A stretch of DNA of 64,000 nucleotides from Omphiscola glabra (lineage: Eukaryota; Mollusca; Gastropoda; Lymnaeidae). The notes under the pieces were generated by a model, which searched no databases, was not told the origin of the DNA, and saw nothing but the letters and a program-made list of their open reading frames with translations. Shown in pieces: positions 1 to 11,252 of this stretch. The stretch lies in the NCBI GenBank assembly GCA_964017045.1, contig OZ024802.1, forward strand, positions 26,290,293-26,354,292, read 5' to 3'. Each line of letters opens with the position of its first letter. The stretch's first letter is position 1. The position numbers were made by a program, and so were the translations under genes.

Positions 1-261
1 ATTTCAAATAGAATTGTACGCAAACAGGTAACATTGATTGTAATACAAACAGTTCAAATTATATGTTACATGTTCGCAGACAAAATTGATTGCACAAACA
101 AAGCTGAAATTAATTTTACATACGCAAGTGTCGTATGCGTATACGTAAAAGAATTTTCTGAAGATCTTATGGTCTAGCGTCTTTCACAATTTTTCAAAAG
201 TTGTGCACGATGTCACGACTGCGCCCCTGGCTGTGACAATAAACTGTTTTGTTGTTCACGA

Positions 262-731
262 GTTGTAGCCAAACAATGGCCGCGGCAATGCGTGTAATTC
301 CCATCCAAACAATGGCGGCGACAGTGCTTGGACTTCACATCTATTAAGGTTACTTGACCAAACATACACTAAAAAAAACACACTTTCACAGAAACAAAAT
401 TAGTGCTACTCACGCCCCCCCCCCCCCACAAAACCCCCACAAAAAATAAATTTAAAAAAAAAATAATAAATAAAGCCAGGGTACGCCATCGCACACTCAC
501 TCCACCCGCCCCTCAACAATATTAATTTTCTGATGTCCCCCCCCCCCCCACACCATTTTTACTACACCGAAAGTTTATTACATTAAATTGAGACTGTTTA
601 AATTTTCGTAAAATAAACGAAAATATTACGCACCAATCGCACTAGTGCGTAATTTTAAGTTCTCAGTTAGTGCAGTTATCGGGAATTTCCTTTTGCGCGC
701 TGTTGAACTCACCATTACACCAAACCTTCCA
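262..731 (-). repeat. Interspersed repeat R1, copy 1
   Basis: Shares with the other R1 copies AACAATGGCSGCGGCAATG, AGGGTACGCCAYCGCACAC, ATATTACGCACCAA, CAGTTATCGGGAAT and TTTTGCGCGC. C homopolymers near 418 and 538 lie within it. No ORF. Confidence 0.65.
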
Positions 732-800
732 CCATACCTAGAGAATTATCTCCATTGATAAAGTTATTTGCATAGCTTGCAATTACCCCCCCCCCCCGGG

Positions 801-981
801 CAGTGGCGTAGTGGGGCAAGGGGGGGCGTCATGCCCCGGGCGCTACTCACAAAGTGGCGCCAAATGGTATATTTTACTATAATATTGAATGGTTTTCGAA
901 TGGGGGGGGCGTTAAAAAGGTATTGGGGGGCGCTAAAAAGGTATTGTGCCCCGGGCGCGAGTTAGGCTCGCTACGCCACTG
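801..981 (+). mobile_element. hAT-type MITE, family CAGTGGCGTAG, copy 1
   Basis: Ends CAGTGGCGTAGTGG and GCTCGCTACGCCACTG, with an internal ATGCCCCGGGCGC block. Perfect 8-bp duplication CCCCCGGG at 793-800 and 982-989. Only about 180 bp and no transposase, so non-autonomous. Confidence 0.9.
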
Positions 982-1797
982 CCCCCGGGTCGACTTTTGT
1001 GTCCAGTTGGAGTCATTGTGGGATGGTCGTCTTCTCGTTGATATCCAGACCCTCAAGACGCGTGTTGTTTGAAAGATACCAAGCGTTTCACACACGCTGG
1101 CAGCCCCTTCCCAACAGAGACTCGCCTTCTTCACCACTGCGCAGCGTAAAATCCCTTAATTGATTTTTTTTGTGTGGGTAGACTGCAGGTCCCAGCTCCG
1201 CATTGAAGGCCCGCAAAACAATGACAACTATCAACCACGCTTGGCGCAGACACACATGAATTGTGTTGACGGGGGCATATTCAATAATGGATACATATTC
1301 ATTTACACTTTTCCCATTTTTGTGTGTGCAGGAAATGAGAAGATTTAATACAGACGCGCAGTAATTTTGGATTCTACCGGTGACTCCTAATGATTATTTG
1401 ATATACGCAGCTAATTTTTTTTAAAATAAACTATTATCAAAGAATCTAAATAATTTTGATTCCTTCTGGTATTAGGAATTTATTTATAATGATCCAGGAA
1501 AGAATTAAATAAAAACACAAAAAAAAAAAAAAAAACTATGCTTTTCTGATGTTTTCATCACTAAACTATTGTTTACAATGCCCTCATGTGTTGCTTACCA
1601 TATGTGTTGAGTATATCATTAGTTGTGTTTAAGTAACTAGTGAGCACTGGAATATTCTCTTTCAAATATAAATATATAGCTAACAATGGTGATAGCACAA
1701 TGTCGTCTTTATTGTCATTATTATTTTAATTCCTATTTTTTTTCATCTGCGGTAACATAGCTTTGTGACTAAATGCTACCATTTTTGTTCTTGACGC
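982..1797. other. No gene recognised
   Basis: AT-rich, with a ~20-base A run at 1518 and no protein signature, between a hAT MITE and SPIN-like copy 1. Confidence 0.5.
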
Positions 1798-1999
1798 CAG
1801 TGGTTCTCAACCTTCCTAATGCCGCGACCCTTTAGTGCAGTTCCTCGCGTTGTCGCGGCCCCCACAACCACAAACTTATTGTCGTTGCTACTTCATAAAA
1901 GAAGAGCATATGTGGTTTCCGGTGGTCTTAGGCGACACCCCTGTGAAAGGATCGTTCGACCCCCCAAAGGGGTCGCGACCCACGTGTTGGGAACCGCTG
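1798..1999 (+). mobile_element. SPIN-like hAT non-autonomous element, copy 1
   Basis: Ends CAGTGGTTCTCAACC and GTTGGGAACCGCTG, with the family's internal GACCCCTTT/GGGGTCGCGACC blocks. The 8-bp flanks differ (CTTGACGC and AGCTACGG). Instead, ~30-bp direct repeats with the core CATAGCTTTGTG flank it at about 1751 and 2006. Confidence 0.8.
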
Positions 2000-2179
2000 A
2001 GCTACGGTAGCATAGCTTTGTGCATAATTGCTATCACGCTAGAAAGTCGTGTGTAATGGTCAACAACAACAATTTAAAAAAAAAAAAAAGATTTATTTAA
2101 AATTGTCATGTTTATTTTTTTTTAGCTTTTCTTATATTTTTATGTCAGACGACATAAACGATACATTCGCAGTAACAAC

Positions 2180-2231
2180 ATGCAGAAGTCCCGTGTGTGG
2201 CTCGCTGTGACTGTGTTCGTGGTGGCTTTAG
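2180..2231 (+). CDS. Gene A exon 1: start codon and signal peptide
   Basis: ATG followed by K-S-R and a hydrophobic core (W-L-A-V-T-V-F-V-V-A-L). It ends one base into a codon (phase 1) at the donor GTAACA. An acceptor-like AG lies just upstream, so the 5' UTR may continue in an earlier exon. Confidence 0.75.
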
Positions 2232-3114
2232 GTAACACAAAAATACATTTAAAAAAAAAAATTTATATATTTATTTTTTAATCTGTTTCAAACAGTATTT
2301 GGAGTACAAACGATATTTCAAAATATATTAATTTTTCATTTTTTACCCAAAAAACGTGTATTAAGACTATCACACACATTTTCATGCATCAAAAATTTAA
2401 AATTTTAAAAACAATTTTTAATCATGACTATTTGGACTTAATGACATTATATATATGTGAACCAAACCCTTATATTTGTGAAAAAAGCCCTTAGAAAATA
2501 AAATAAAAACACAACACTGTTTATCCTCAGACGACTTATGCCAGGGGCAAGCAATCCCGCAAGGTAATTATTAGTTGTTACACAATGAAGAAGGCGCCAG
2601 TGTGTTTGTATAATACATATGGTAAAGTGCTATTAATTGTTGGTGAACGCGTCACCAGGCTGTAGTTCATTGACATCTTGTCTCTTCCTCTTTTTCCCTG
2701 TCCACGGTGTCTTTGGTAGAAAGAAAGAAATGATCACTTTATTGATGTACTAAATCATCCCACATCACTTTATTGATGCACTAAATCATCACACATCACT
2801 TTATTGATGTACAAAATCATCACAAATCACTTTATTGATGCACTAAATCATCACACATCACTTTATTGATGCACTAAATCATCACACATCACTTTATTGA
2901 TGCACTAAATCATCACACATCACTTTATTGATGCACTAAATCATGACACATCACTTTATTGATAGACTAAATCATGACACGTCACTTTATTGATAGACTA
3001 AATCATCACAAATCACAATACGATAGTCCTTGTGATATGACATTTCACTTGGTAATAATCGCAAATTAATGATAATTATAGAATCCAAATGAGTCTATTT
3101 TTGTGTCTCTGTCA

Positions 3115-3157
<43 letters not shown>

Positions 3158-5729
3158 CTCTCTCTCCCTCTCTTTCTTTTTAGCACATGGTTGATCCATT
3201 CTTATGCCTCGTGCAAATCTCGGATGATCTCGAAGCTATTAAGTGATCTAAATAACGCGACGTGGTAAAAAGCAGAGATATGGTTTATTATCTCTGTTAA
3301 GTATGTTGGTCTCTCTCTCTCTCTCTCTCTCTCAAACCCTCTCAAACTGTTTATATATATATATATAACTAATATATGTATGTCACTGTATCTCTATGTC
3401 TTCACAATACTGTCTATTTATAGGCTCCTCTCTACCCCCTCTCTTTCTCTCTAGTCTTCTCTCTCTCCCTCTGTCTGTTTATATACATATAATATTTAAT
3501 ATATTTATGCCTCTGTATCTCTCTGTCTTCATCATACTTTCTATTTATATGCTCCTCTCTCTCTCCCTCACTCTCTCCCTCTCTCTCCTTCTCTCTCTCT
3601 CTCCCTCAGACACACCCATTTCCTCTCTCCATCTCGCGCTCTCGTTCTCTCTATAAATATGTATATATATATATAAAACAACGTATCTGTAATATAAAGA
3701 ACATTGTACAACAAATGTATGAAATGTATATGTGACTCTAAATGTACTGGCCCATATAGAAAGTCCTCTTTGTCCAGGTGACTGCTCCTGTAGCTGCGTG
3801 CACACTAATGTCACGCTGACCGGCCAGCAACTGCAGAAGCTGGGCATCAGCGCGGCGGTCAAGATCATAGAAGACTTGACCGTGGACAAGCAGGTAACTA
3901 TTCCCCTATAAAATGTAACTGAATATCATGTTACCTTTAACACCGTGTCTCTCCCCCCTCCCACACACAAACCTTTTAGCCCAACGCCCCACCTGTGCAG
4001 CTAAAGGGCTCAATGTTTATCCCTTCCAGACTATTATTGTTCCCACCGTTCTTTGAAAATTTTAATTTATTTCGCCAAGAGACTTAATGTAAGACTGGTC
4101 CAACCCAGCGTCTCGAAAACTTTTCAGTCTGTTGGAACGATTGACACGTTTCCCAATGGACCAGTTGACATGTTCCCCATTGGACCAGAGACCCGTAGAC
4201 AAGTTTCCCATCGGACCAGGGACCGGTGGACAAGTTTCCAATTTGACCAGGGACCGGTTGACATGTTTCGCCTTGGTCCAGGGACCCTTTGACAAGTTTT
4301 ACATTGCACCAGGGACTTATGCCAGATTAATTATTCGCATTTTCTTTTTATGCGATCGAAACATATTCATGATATTGTGCGGACCGGCAACGTTAGTCTT
4401 GCGGACTGGCGCCGGTCCGTGGACCACCATTTGCGGAACGCTAGTCCAAGCTTCACGCGTTTAGAACTTGCACATGACCAAGGTCACTTGCTCTTCTGTT
4501 GGTTTGACTCAAAATTCCATCGGAAACTCGTAATAATTACTATATATTGAGTGTAGCACATAATTTTAACACACTCTTTTAAATGAAAGTTATAACACAC
4601 CATTAAAAAAAAAAAAACTGTGTAAGTTTATTTCAGCAATTTATGATAAATTAATTACAACAACAAATATAAATAAACTTCTTCTCTAATTTCGAATTGT
4701 TGACTGTTTGACAGTTCAGCAGGGCGAGCTGATCGCTCGCGTAGTTTGAACAATATCGATTTACCGGTAATATCGATGCTATCGATACCCTAGCTTAACC
4801 TATTTGACACAAGTAGTTCTGGAGTGTTAGGGGCAGACATTTTAGTCAGACCAATGCTCCGATTTAAACACAGTACAATCTATAACAGTTGATTCGCTTT
4901 CTTTCCTTGGTGAAAATGGTTTTTCTATTCGTTTTTCTTTTTTTGAGTAACAAAAATCCGATTGAACTTAGCATAAACCTGGGAACATTTCTAATATAGC
5001 AAACCATTTACAGCTACTGGTCACAAATGACTGGTGTGGGATGTGGGACATTAATTCGTTGCTGTGTGGGTAACTTAAAGGTCGGCCGGCTATTTCGATT
5101 ATTTTGGGAAAGGATGTAATAGGAGGTCAAAGTTGAAATCTTTAGTTACTGATTTCACCAAGCTACCAGATGGGGCATCAGACCTACGTGAAAAGATAGG
5201 GCATCAGACATACGTGACGAGACAGGGCATCAGATCTAAGTGACGAGATAGGGCATCAGACTGACGTGACGAGATAGGGCATCAGAACTACGTGACGAGA
5301 TAGGGCATCAGACCGACGTGACGAGATAGGGCATCAGAACTACATGACGAGATATTTATCAGACCGACGTGACGAGATAGGGCATCAGACCTACGTGACG
5401 AGATAGGGCATCAGACCTACGTGACGAGATGGGGCATCAGACCTACGTGACGAGATCGGGCATCAGACCTACGTGACGAGATGGGGCATCAGACCTACGT
5501 GACGAGATAGGGCATCAGACCTACGTGATGAGACACGGAACCAAAATTATGTGACAAGATGCAGAAATATACCTAAGTGACAAGAGACAGAACAAGACAT
5601 TGATGACAAGATACATCACCAGACCTAAGTAACGAGATTAGAGCATTGGAAATCACAGAGTTTGGGATCCCTGATTTAGACAAAGCATTTATTTGTATAT
5701 GTTTCGTGTTGTATCTGGGTTTATTTGAT

Positions 5730-5783
<54 letters not shown>

Positions 5784-7733
5784 TATAGATATGTAGATAT
5801 ACATTTAAAATTATTTTTTATGAATTTAAACTGCTTCAATTCCCAGAACATTACTCGCTAGATCAGTGGTTCTTAACCTTCCTAAAGTCGCGACCCTTTT
5901 AATAATACAGTTCCTCATGTTGTGGCGACCCCCAACCACAACATTATTTTCGTCGCTTATACTACATAACTGTAGAGTATATGTGTTTTCCGATGGTCTT
6001 CGGCGACCCCTGTGAAATGGTCCTTCGACCCCCAAAAAGGGGTCGCGACCCAACAGGTTGAGAACCACTGTGCTAGATGATCATAACGGTATGCAGAGAA
6101 GGCTGTTATCGAAGTGAATAAATCATTTTAAATAATAATAAGCCAGTTTCATGATTGGACCGGGAAACGTCACATCACCTTAAGGCAGATGTTCTCAACC
6201 TGTGGGTCGCGACCCCTTTGGGGGTCGCGCAATCCTTTCCCAGGGGTCTCCTAAGACCATCTGAAAGCACATATACTCTACAGTTATGCAGTAGAAACAA
6301 ACATAATTTATTGGCTGGAGGTCGCCACAACACGAGGTACTGTATTAAAGGGTCGCGGCATTAATAAGGTTGAGAACCGCTGCCTTAAGGCGTGTTACTA
6401 TTTCCACACAATGTTTTCGTAACACACAGCTTCGAACCATGTATATCCGCATATACATATATATATATATATACATTTTTATCAGCAACAATTTGTAAAA
6501 TCATTCGCACAATAATGTTATAAACACATTTTCGAGTAGGTTAAGACCCACTATGCTGACTCACATTAACGTAGACGTACCGAACGGCTGTTGAGAGATT
6601 GGCCTAAAGGAATACCAGGATTTTTTAAATTAATATCTTAATGAGCTTGGCCCTAATGTACACCCGGATGTTCCATTAATAGATTTCAAACATTAAATGA
6701 CTAACCCTAAAAAGCGTAGACTAAAAACTCCCAATAAGTGCTCCAGACACTGTCACCACCCAAAGCAGATTGATGTGCGCGGAAGACGCCCCGCTCTGAT
6801 CAGAATGCTTCGCGTGCACAACACGGACGCATCGACAGTTTCAGTTCATCTGCTTTCCTTTGAACGTTTCAGATCTTATCCCAGACGATTAGAAGAAAAA
6901 TCAGCATATCCGACCAGCGGCCGTCGGCCAAGAGCATCGGGTACTTCGGGGTGGTCATCATGGCCACGGTGGGACTCGTCATTGTCGTGATGGACGTGCC
7001 CCATTTCTTTCAGGTATCAAAGTTAATGCTCCTTGTGAATTGTCCCGTTGCAGATCGTCTGATAGGAGACTCTATCTGCTGCAAGAGACTCTCGCGCGAT
7101 TTCAGTAGTAGTTAGTAAATGTATTTAAGATACTGTTCTTTGAAAAAAAAAAAATATTTTTTGTTGAAACAATAAAAAATTACATGTTCAGTTTGAGAAC
7201 ACTTTAAAAAAAAAAGTTCAGTTACTTCATACACAACGGCACCAAATTTTTAATGTTTTTTTTTTGTTTTTTTTTTGTGTTTTTTTTTTTCGTTTTTTAA
7301 AGTTCATTTTTTAGGATATCCTCACTAAAATTACTGTATTTAATTTTCAGCGGCGCAACCAACAGATCTGTGTTAGATTCCCCGGAGTAATTAGTTATTC
7401 AATTGATTTAAATAAAGTATTTTATGATAATTAGAATAGGAAATTTTAACCCATATTTTCCAACAATATGATGTTATCACGTGTTATCGATTTTAATCAC
7501 ATATCAATTTGGATATTTAAATTGATTTAAAAATTACAATTCGCCGAATAAATTACTTGCTATGTTTGTATCTGACTAAACAAAATAAATTTCACACCTT
7601 GAAAAGAATGCTTCTTGCTAAGATAAATTAATAGATTTTTTTTTTGTATTTATCCAAAGCTTTCATTTTTTCCTTGTCATTTCAGATCGCGAAGCACATG
7701 TGCGGGACAGTTTTCAAGAAAAAATTAGTTTAG
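2180..7733 (+). CDS. Gene A: small type I membrane protein with C-x-C-x-C module and shared anchor
   Basis: Spliced gene assembled from exons 2180-2231, 2531-2563 (microexon), 3778-3893, 6873-7013 and 7686-7733. All introns are GT/AG and the frame stays open to a TAG stop. The product is 129 aa (118 without the microexon): signal peptide about residues 1-17, a short ectodomain with D-C-S-C-S-C-V-H-T (30-38) and one N-x-T sequon, a probably helical stretch 44-67, a basic R-R-K plus D-Q-R-P-S-A box (74-86), a transmembrane helix about 89-109, and a short tail ending in K-K-K. Start ATG has A at -3. From residue 30 to the end of the helix it is clearly paralogous to gene B on the opposite strand. 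No enzymatic motif is visible. A membrane-anchored surface protein is inferred; ligand and pathway are unknown. Other exons upstream of or between those listed cannot be excluded. Confidence 0.78.
2531..2563 (+). CDS. Gene A candidate 33-nt microexon
   Basis: It is bounded by a good acceptor (pyrimidine-rich tract ending CCTCAG) and the donor GTAATT. Length is 33 nt and it is phase 1 on both sides, so inclusion or skipping keeps the frame. Included, it adds 11 residues, D-D-L-C-Q-G-Q-A-I-P-Q, immediately after the signal peptide. No stop arises in either form. It could be a cassette exon or a chance match. Confidence 0.5.
2737..3016. repeat. 31-bp minisatellite, ~9 units
   Basis: Unit contains CATCACTTTATTGATGCAC followed by TAAATCATCACA; copies differ by a few substitutions. 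Gene A intron. Confidence 0.9.
3119..3154. repeat. (TA)n microsatellite
   Basis: About 18 uninterrupted TA units after GTCTATATA, followed by CTC-rich sequence. Confidence 0.9.
3310..3660. repeat. CT-rich low-complexity tract
   Basis: Alternating (CT)n, CCCTCT and TATATA blocks with a degenerate ~120-bp higher-order repeat (CTGTCTTCAYMATACT, CTATTTATAGGCTCCTC). Open frames here are compositional. Confidence 0.8.
3778..3893 (+). CDS. Gene A exon: C-x-C-x-C-x-H-T module
   Basis: Acceptor TTTGTCCAG and donor GTAACT; phase 1 in and phase 0 out, exactly as the homologous exon of gene B (12565-12692). It encodes D-C-S-C-S-C-V-H-T, an N-V-T sequon and a leucine-rich probably helical segment ending V-D-K-Q. 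Confidence 0.8.
4132..4315. repeat. ~31-bp minisatellite, 5-6 degenerate units
   Basis: Unit core GGACCAGGGACCGGT, then GACAAGTTTCCCA. Open frames on both strands come from the repeat. Confidence 0.8.
5171..5540. repeat. 26-bp minisatellite, ~14 units
   Basis: Unit GGGCATCAGACCTACGTGAC plus GAGATA; the following ~100 bp hold diverged copies. Gene A intron. Confidence 0.92.
5730..5790. repeat. (TA)n microsatellite
   Basis: Two TA blocks separated by AATA, ending GATATAGATATAG. Confidence 0.85.
5864..6070 (+). mobile_element. SPIN-like hAT non-autonomous element, copy 2
   Basis: TIRs CAGTGGTTCTTAACC and GGTTGAGAACCACTG. Flanking 8-mers CGCTAGAT and TGCTAGAT match at 7 of 8 bases, a typical hAT target-site duplication. 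Lies in the third intron of gene A. Confidence 0.9.
6186..6382 (-). mobile_element. SPIN-like hAT non-autonomous element, copy 3
   Basis: Same family in inverse orientation, 115 bp after copy 2. The perfect 8-bp duplication CCTTAAGG lies at 6178-6185 and 6383-6390, which fixes both ends to the base. Confidence 0.93.
6873..7013 (+). CDS. Gene A exon: juxtamembrane box and transmembrane helix
   Basis: Acceptor GAACGTTTCAG and donor GTATCA; 47 codons, phase 0 at both ends. It encodes R-R-K-I-S, D-Q-R-P-S-A, then S-I-G-Y-F-G-V and a ~20-residue hydrophobic helix ending V-M-D-V. It aligns without gaps to exon 7 of gene B. Confidence 0.82.
7686..7733 (+). CDS. Gene A last exon: short cytoplasmic tail
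   Basis: Acceptor TGTCATTTCAG, then 15 codons and TAG. The tail is basic (I-A-K-H ... F-K-K-K-L-V). In gene B the equivalent tail is continuous with the transmembrane exon, so this intron position differs between the paralogues. Confidence 0.75.
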   Translation: MAKHMCGTVFKKKLV

Positions 7734-7819
7734 CAGCAACAATTGCTTTTTCAAGAATATTTGTGTTTAATTTTAGTCACCGATGAAATATGTGTATGTA
7801 AAAAAAAATTTGAAAGAAA

Positions 7820-7856
7820 AATAAAAATAATTTGTTTTTATACAATTTGAAATAAA
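7820..7856 (+). promoter_or_regulatory. Gene A polyadenylation signals
   Basis: Two AATAAA hexamers, at 7820-7825 and 7851-7856, lie 87 and 118 bases after the stop codon, as expected for a short 3' UTR. Confidence 0.55.
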
Positions 7857-8084
7857 ATATATACATAGAGACTGGTCAAGATTTCTTTTTTTTAAACTAG
7901 TAGTCGTTGCCCATTTATGGCAGCATTTCAATGTAGATCAGAAACCCACTTTAGACAGAGATCTCTTTTAAAAAAGAAAATAAAAAAGGAATCCATATTT
8001 AGAAATTAACCTCCTGCCTAGTCTGAAGAAAAAAAAAATAGTGATCCCTCCATAAAAGCTACATTGAAATAAAAGATCACATTT

Positions 8085-8435
8085 GTAGTGAACTCATTCA
8101 ACCACTCATTAGTAGTGAACTCATTCAACCACTCATTAGTAGTGAACTCATTCAACCACTCATTAGTAGTGAACTCATTCAACCACTCATTAGTAGTGAA
8201 CTCATTCAACCACTCATTAGTAGTGAACTCATTCAACCACTCATTAGTAGTGAACTCATTCAACCACTCATTAGTAGTGAACTCATTCAACCACTCATTA
8301 GTAGTGAACTCATTCAACCACTCATTAGTAGTGAACTCATTCAACCACTCATTAGTAGTGAACTCATTCAACCACTCATTAGTAGTGAACTCATTCAACC
8401 ACTCATTAGTAGTGAACTCATTCAACCACTCATTA
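8085..8435. repeat. Perfect 27-bp minisatellite, exactly 13 units
   Basis: 351 bases, unit GTAGTGAACTCATTCAACCA plus CTCATTA, with no substitution seen. As 27 is divisible by 3, long frames open on both strands (N-E-F-T-T-N-E-W-L on minus). It lies ~350 bp after the gene A stop. Confidence 0.95.
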
Positions 8436-8689
8436 ACATGCTGGGTTTTTTTCTTGTTTTTTTATATCATGACATTAATAGTATGTACATATTAAATCTA
8501 GTCGCTGACAGATGACATAAACGCTAAGAGATGCCTGAAACTGGGGGAAAATTCTCAAAGAATTTCAAATTTTAAGTTAAAAAAAAACATGCCATAATCA
8601 CTCATACACCTTTCATGGTAAATTAGGTTTGTAAAAAACTATTTAAAAAGATAATATTTATTATTATACGACGTTTTTTTTTATAGCGT

Positions 8690-9000
8690 AGTACCCCAAC
8701 CTAGGGCTGGACTCACCATGATGTACATACAATTTAACAAACATAATCATGAACTTAAAAATTAATATACATTAATTAAATAAAACAAAACAAACGTGTA
8801 TTCGCCCAACCATTCCATCACTTTTTAAATGTCAAGCCATGGACGGCACCCAGCAGTATCGTCTATCGGTCAGAGGGGGAAATCATTCAGTATAGTAGAG
8901 TTTAAAGAGATGTGTTTCGAGTGCAGCTTTGAAGGCTGTGATGGTCGGTATATTGAGGATGTGTAGTGGAAGAGAATTCCATTGTTACCGAAAAAGAAAC
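8690..9000 (-). mobile_element. LINE 3' end, CR1/L2-like
   Basis: On the minus strand the sequence reads as a decayed L2/CR1-type C-terminus: residues like L-H-x-x-N-I-P-T-I-T-A-F-K-A-A-L, then H-x-F-K, Y-Y-T-E and F-P-P-L-T-D-R-R-Y. A non-coding 3' tail ends GGTACTACGCTATAAAAAAA. 5'-truncated, as usual for LINEs. Confidence 0.65.
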
Positions 9001-10920
9001 GTGTTGGTTCGGGGGAGAGTCCAGACCCCTTGACCCCTGGTTCAGACTACGCCTCTGAATATCCACCAAAATAAAAGTAACGTAAGAGTTTTAGAATTGA
9101 TTCCCAGAGTAGTCTATATCGACCCCCAGGGGTTGACGACAACTTGCAAGGGGTCAATGTCAGCGAAAAAATAAATTGGGGGTTCCATGAAATGAAAATG
9201 GAGGTCAACGATAGTGAATGTAATTAGGTCATGGCTTCCATTTTGGCATTCCATGAAAGGAATAATCTACATAGAGTACCTATTTACTTACATAATATTA
9301 CCTTATAGTATAATGACATATATCTTCCTACATAAATTATAAAAGTTCCTATGAAGTAAAAATTTCAAAAAACTTAAATGTTCATAAAAGGTGATGAAGA
9401 ATCATAATAAAATTTAAGTTATTATGTATATTTTCTGATATTTGAAACTGTTTAAGAACTATTTTGGTTTGTTATTTAATTAACAGAAAGTAAATTTTTA
9501 TTTGGTTCGTTATAATTTGAATTTAATAAATAAATGTATAAAACATTTTTTTTTAAACGAGTTTTTCATACTACACTTCACTACCGTTATAAATGTAAAT
9601 CTTTCAAAGTGAGTAGCACTATATACCGGCTGTCAAAAATACATTTGAAATTAATGAATTTGTCAAAAATATCAATAGCAGGTAAACATGGGGGGTCTAC
9701 CCAAAACCGTAAAAACATGTCAAGTGGTCTAACAGACAATCGTTTAGGGACTTCTGATTTAGGATATCCCTGCTCTAGACTGAACGTAACGTGGAGGGAA
9801 AATTTATGCGCCCTGGTAGGTGGTTGGGGGGCGTGCAATATGTTTTTTAATGTGCTTTAAGGAAGTATGTCTGGTACCATGTTCGTGCTCAATACCATGT
9901 ACCAAGAGCTTCGTGCCCATTGCCGCTTCAGCCGATTGTTTGCCAGGTACCATGTTAGGCTATCGAACTGTTCAGAAAAATACCACAGAATAGCATTTAT
10001 TCATCGATATAACAACGATTCCACTATTTTTTTATTTTATTTTTTAAAATAAAATTTTGGGGGGAATGAAAGGTACTCCTAAACAAATTGGAATGCATCG
10101 CTCCCTAACGTCAATTTAAGGAATGTAAAGGTGGATAACTGGGATTTTAAGTAGGAGCAATAAAAATAAAATCGTTTAGTGTCCCTTGTTTGAGATACTT
10201 CAGAGAAGTTCAAAGTTTCTCTATAAAATAATAAAAATAAGTTATTAGAATTTTTTTTTTAAATAAAGCAATTTGCAAGATTCATTAACAAATATACGAT
10301 GCATTAGTGAAATATATTTAAAACGGATGGAATTTTATAATACTGTTTTAAAAGTTTAAAAAAAATATATATAAAAAAAACTTTTAACAAACCAAATTGG
10401 TCACATTTTACGATAACCAATTGGTTTGCCAACAAGCAGTTAAAAAGGACAACTGTTTATTAGATATCCCATTAATACATATTGACATTATATCCATTCC
10501 TCTCTTAAGGATGTGTGTGATGTTATTTCAGCCTTTTCCTTTTACATTTCATATTTAATTTAGTTCTTAAATATGTTTTTTTCCTTTTTGGGTATCCCCA
10601 ATTTCGGCATTAACCTCTAGGGAAGATATAATAATTACACAGCCCAACACTGTGTTAAAAGTTCTTTTTTTTTTCAATGCCTCTCTCTTTCCTCCCTTCT
10701 AAACTGAAATATGTAGAGGATTCGATGTGAATCTGAACAATTAGAAACGGCCCGCAAGTGGAACCAGTTTCTAAACGAAGAACGTGCCTCTAGGGTTCTT
10801 TGTTCATTTCTTTAAATTTTCATAATTGAATATGTATATATACATTTGTTGACATAAAATACGTAAGTTCGTATGAACTTTTTTATTTTTTTAAATGAAA
10901 ACTATTTATACTAACTTGTT
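9001..10920. other. Intergenic region between the convergent genes A and B
   Basis: AT-rich with homopolymer A/T tracts; one 108-codon frame (9534-9860) shows no recognisable domain. No exon of either gene is expected here. Confidence 0.45.
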
Positions 10921-10925
10921 TTTTT

Positions 10926-10931
10926 TTTATT
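10926..10931 (-). promoter_or_regulatory. Gene B candidate polyadenylation signal
   Basis: AATAAA on the minus strand about 135 bases beyond the TAA stop. It lies next to T-rich tracts on the plus strand, so a chance occurrence is possible. Confidence 0.4.
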
Positions 10932-11066
10932 TAATTTTTTTTTTTTTTAAGTAGTATTCAAGTATCGCAAAAAAAGATCGGAAGTACGCTGTTATCTTAA
11001 CTCAATGTGAGATTGATAGAAAAACAGGACAGTTTAAAAGAAGACTTACAACATTTTACACTTCAG

Positions 11067-11252
11067 TTACGTTGCTTTGCTCTTTAACTTGACCGCCACC
11101 CCGTGCACTCTCCTGATGACGTAGTTGACGTCCATCAGCACGATCAGCAGGCCAGCGGTCACCAGCATGGCGACCCCCGTGTAGCCGATGTTCTGGGCGG
11201 AAGGGCGGTCGTCGTTGGCGCTCGTCTTCCTCCGCACCGTCTTGGAGAGGGT
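11067..11252 (-). CDS. Gene B exon 7: juxtamembrane box, transmembrane helix and tail
   Basis: Acceptor TTTACGCCCGCAG; 61 codons and TAA. It encodes T-L-S-K-T-V-R-R-K-T-S, D-D-R-P-S-A, I-G-Y-T-G-V and a hydrophobic helix ending V-L-M-D-V. The 19-residue tail has R-R and several lysines. GC content is well above the surrounding intron, as expected for coding sequence. Confidence 0.87.
   Translation of the reverse strand, partial: TLSKTVRRKTSANDDRPSAQNIGYTGVAMLVTAGLLIVLMDVNYVIRRVHGVAVKLKSKAT

Noticed and set aside
8018..8495. 135-codon frames on both strands with N-E-F-T-T-N-E-W-L repeats
   Set aside because: Perfect 27-bp minisatellite; codon-like regularity is due to the unit length.
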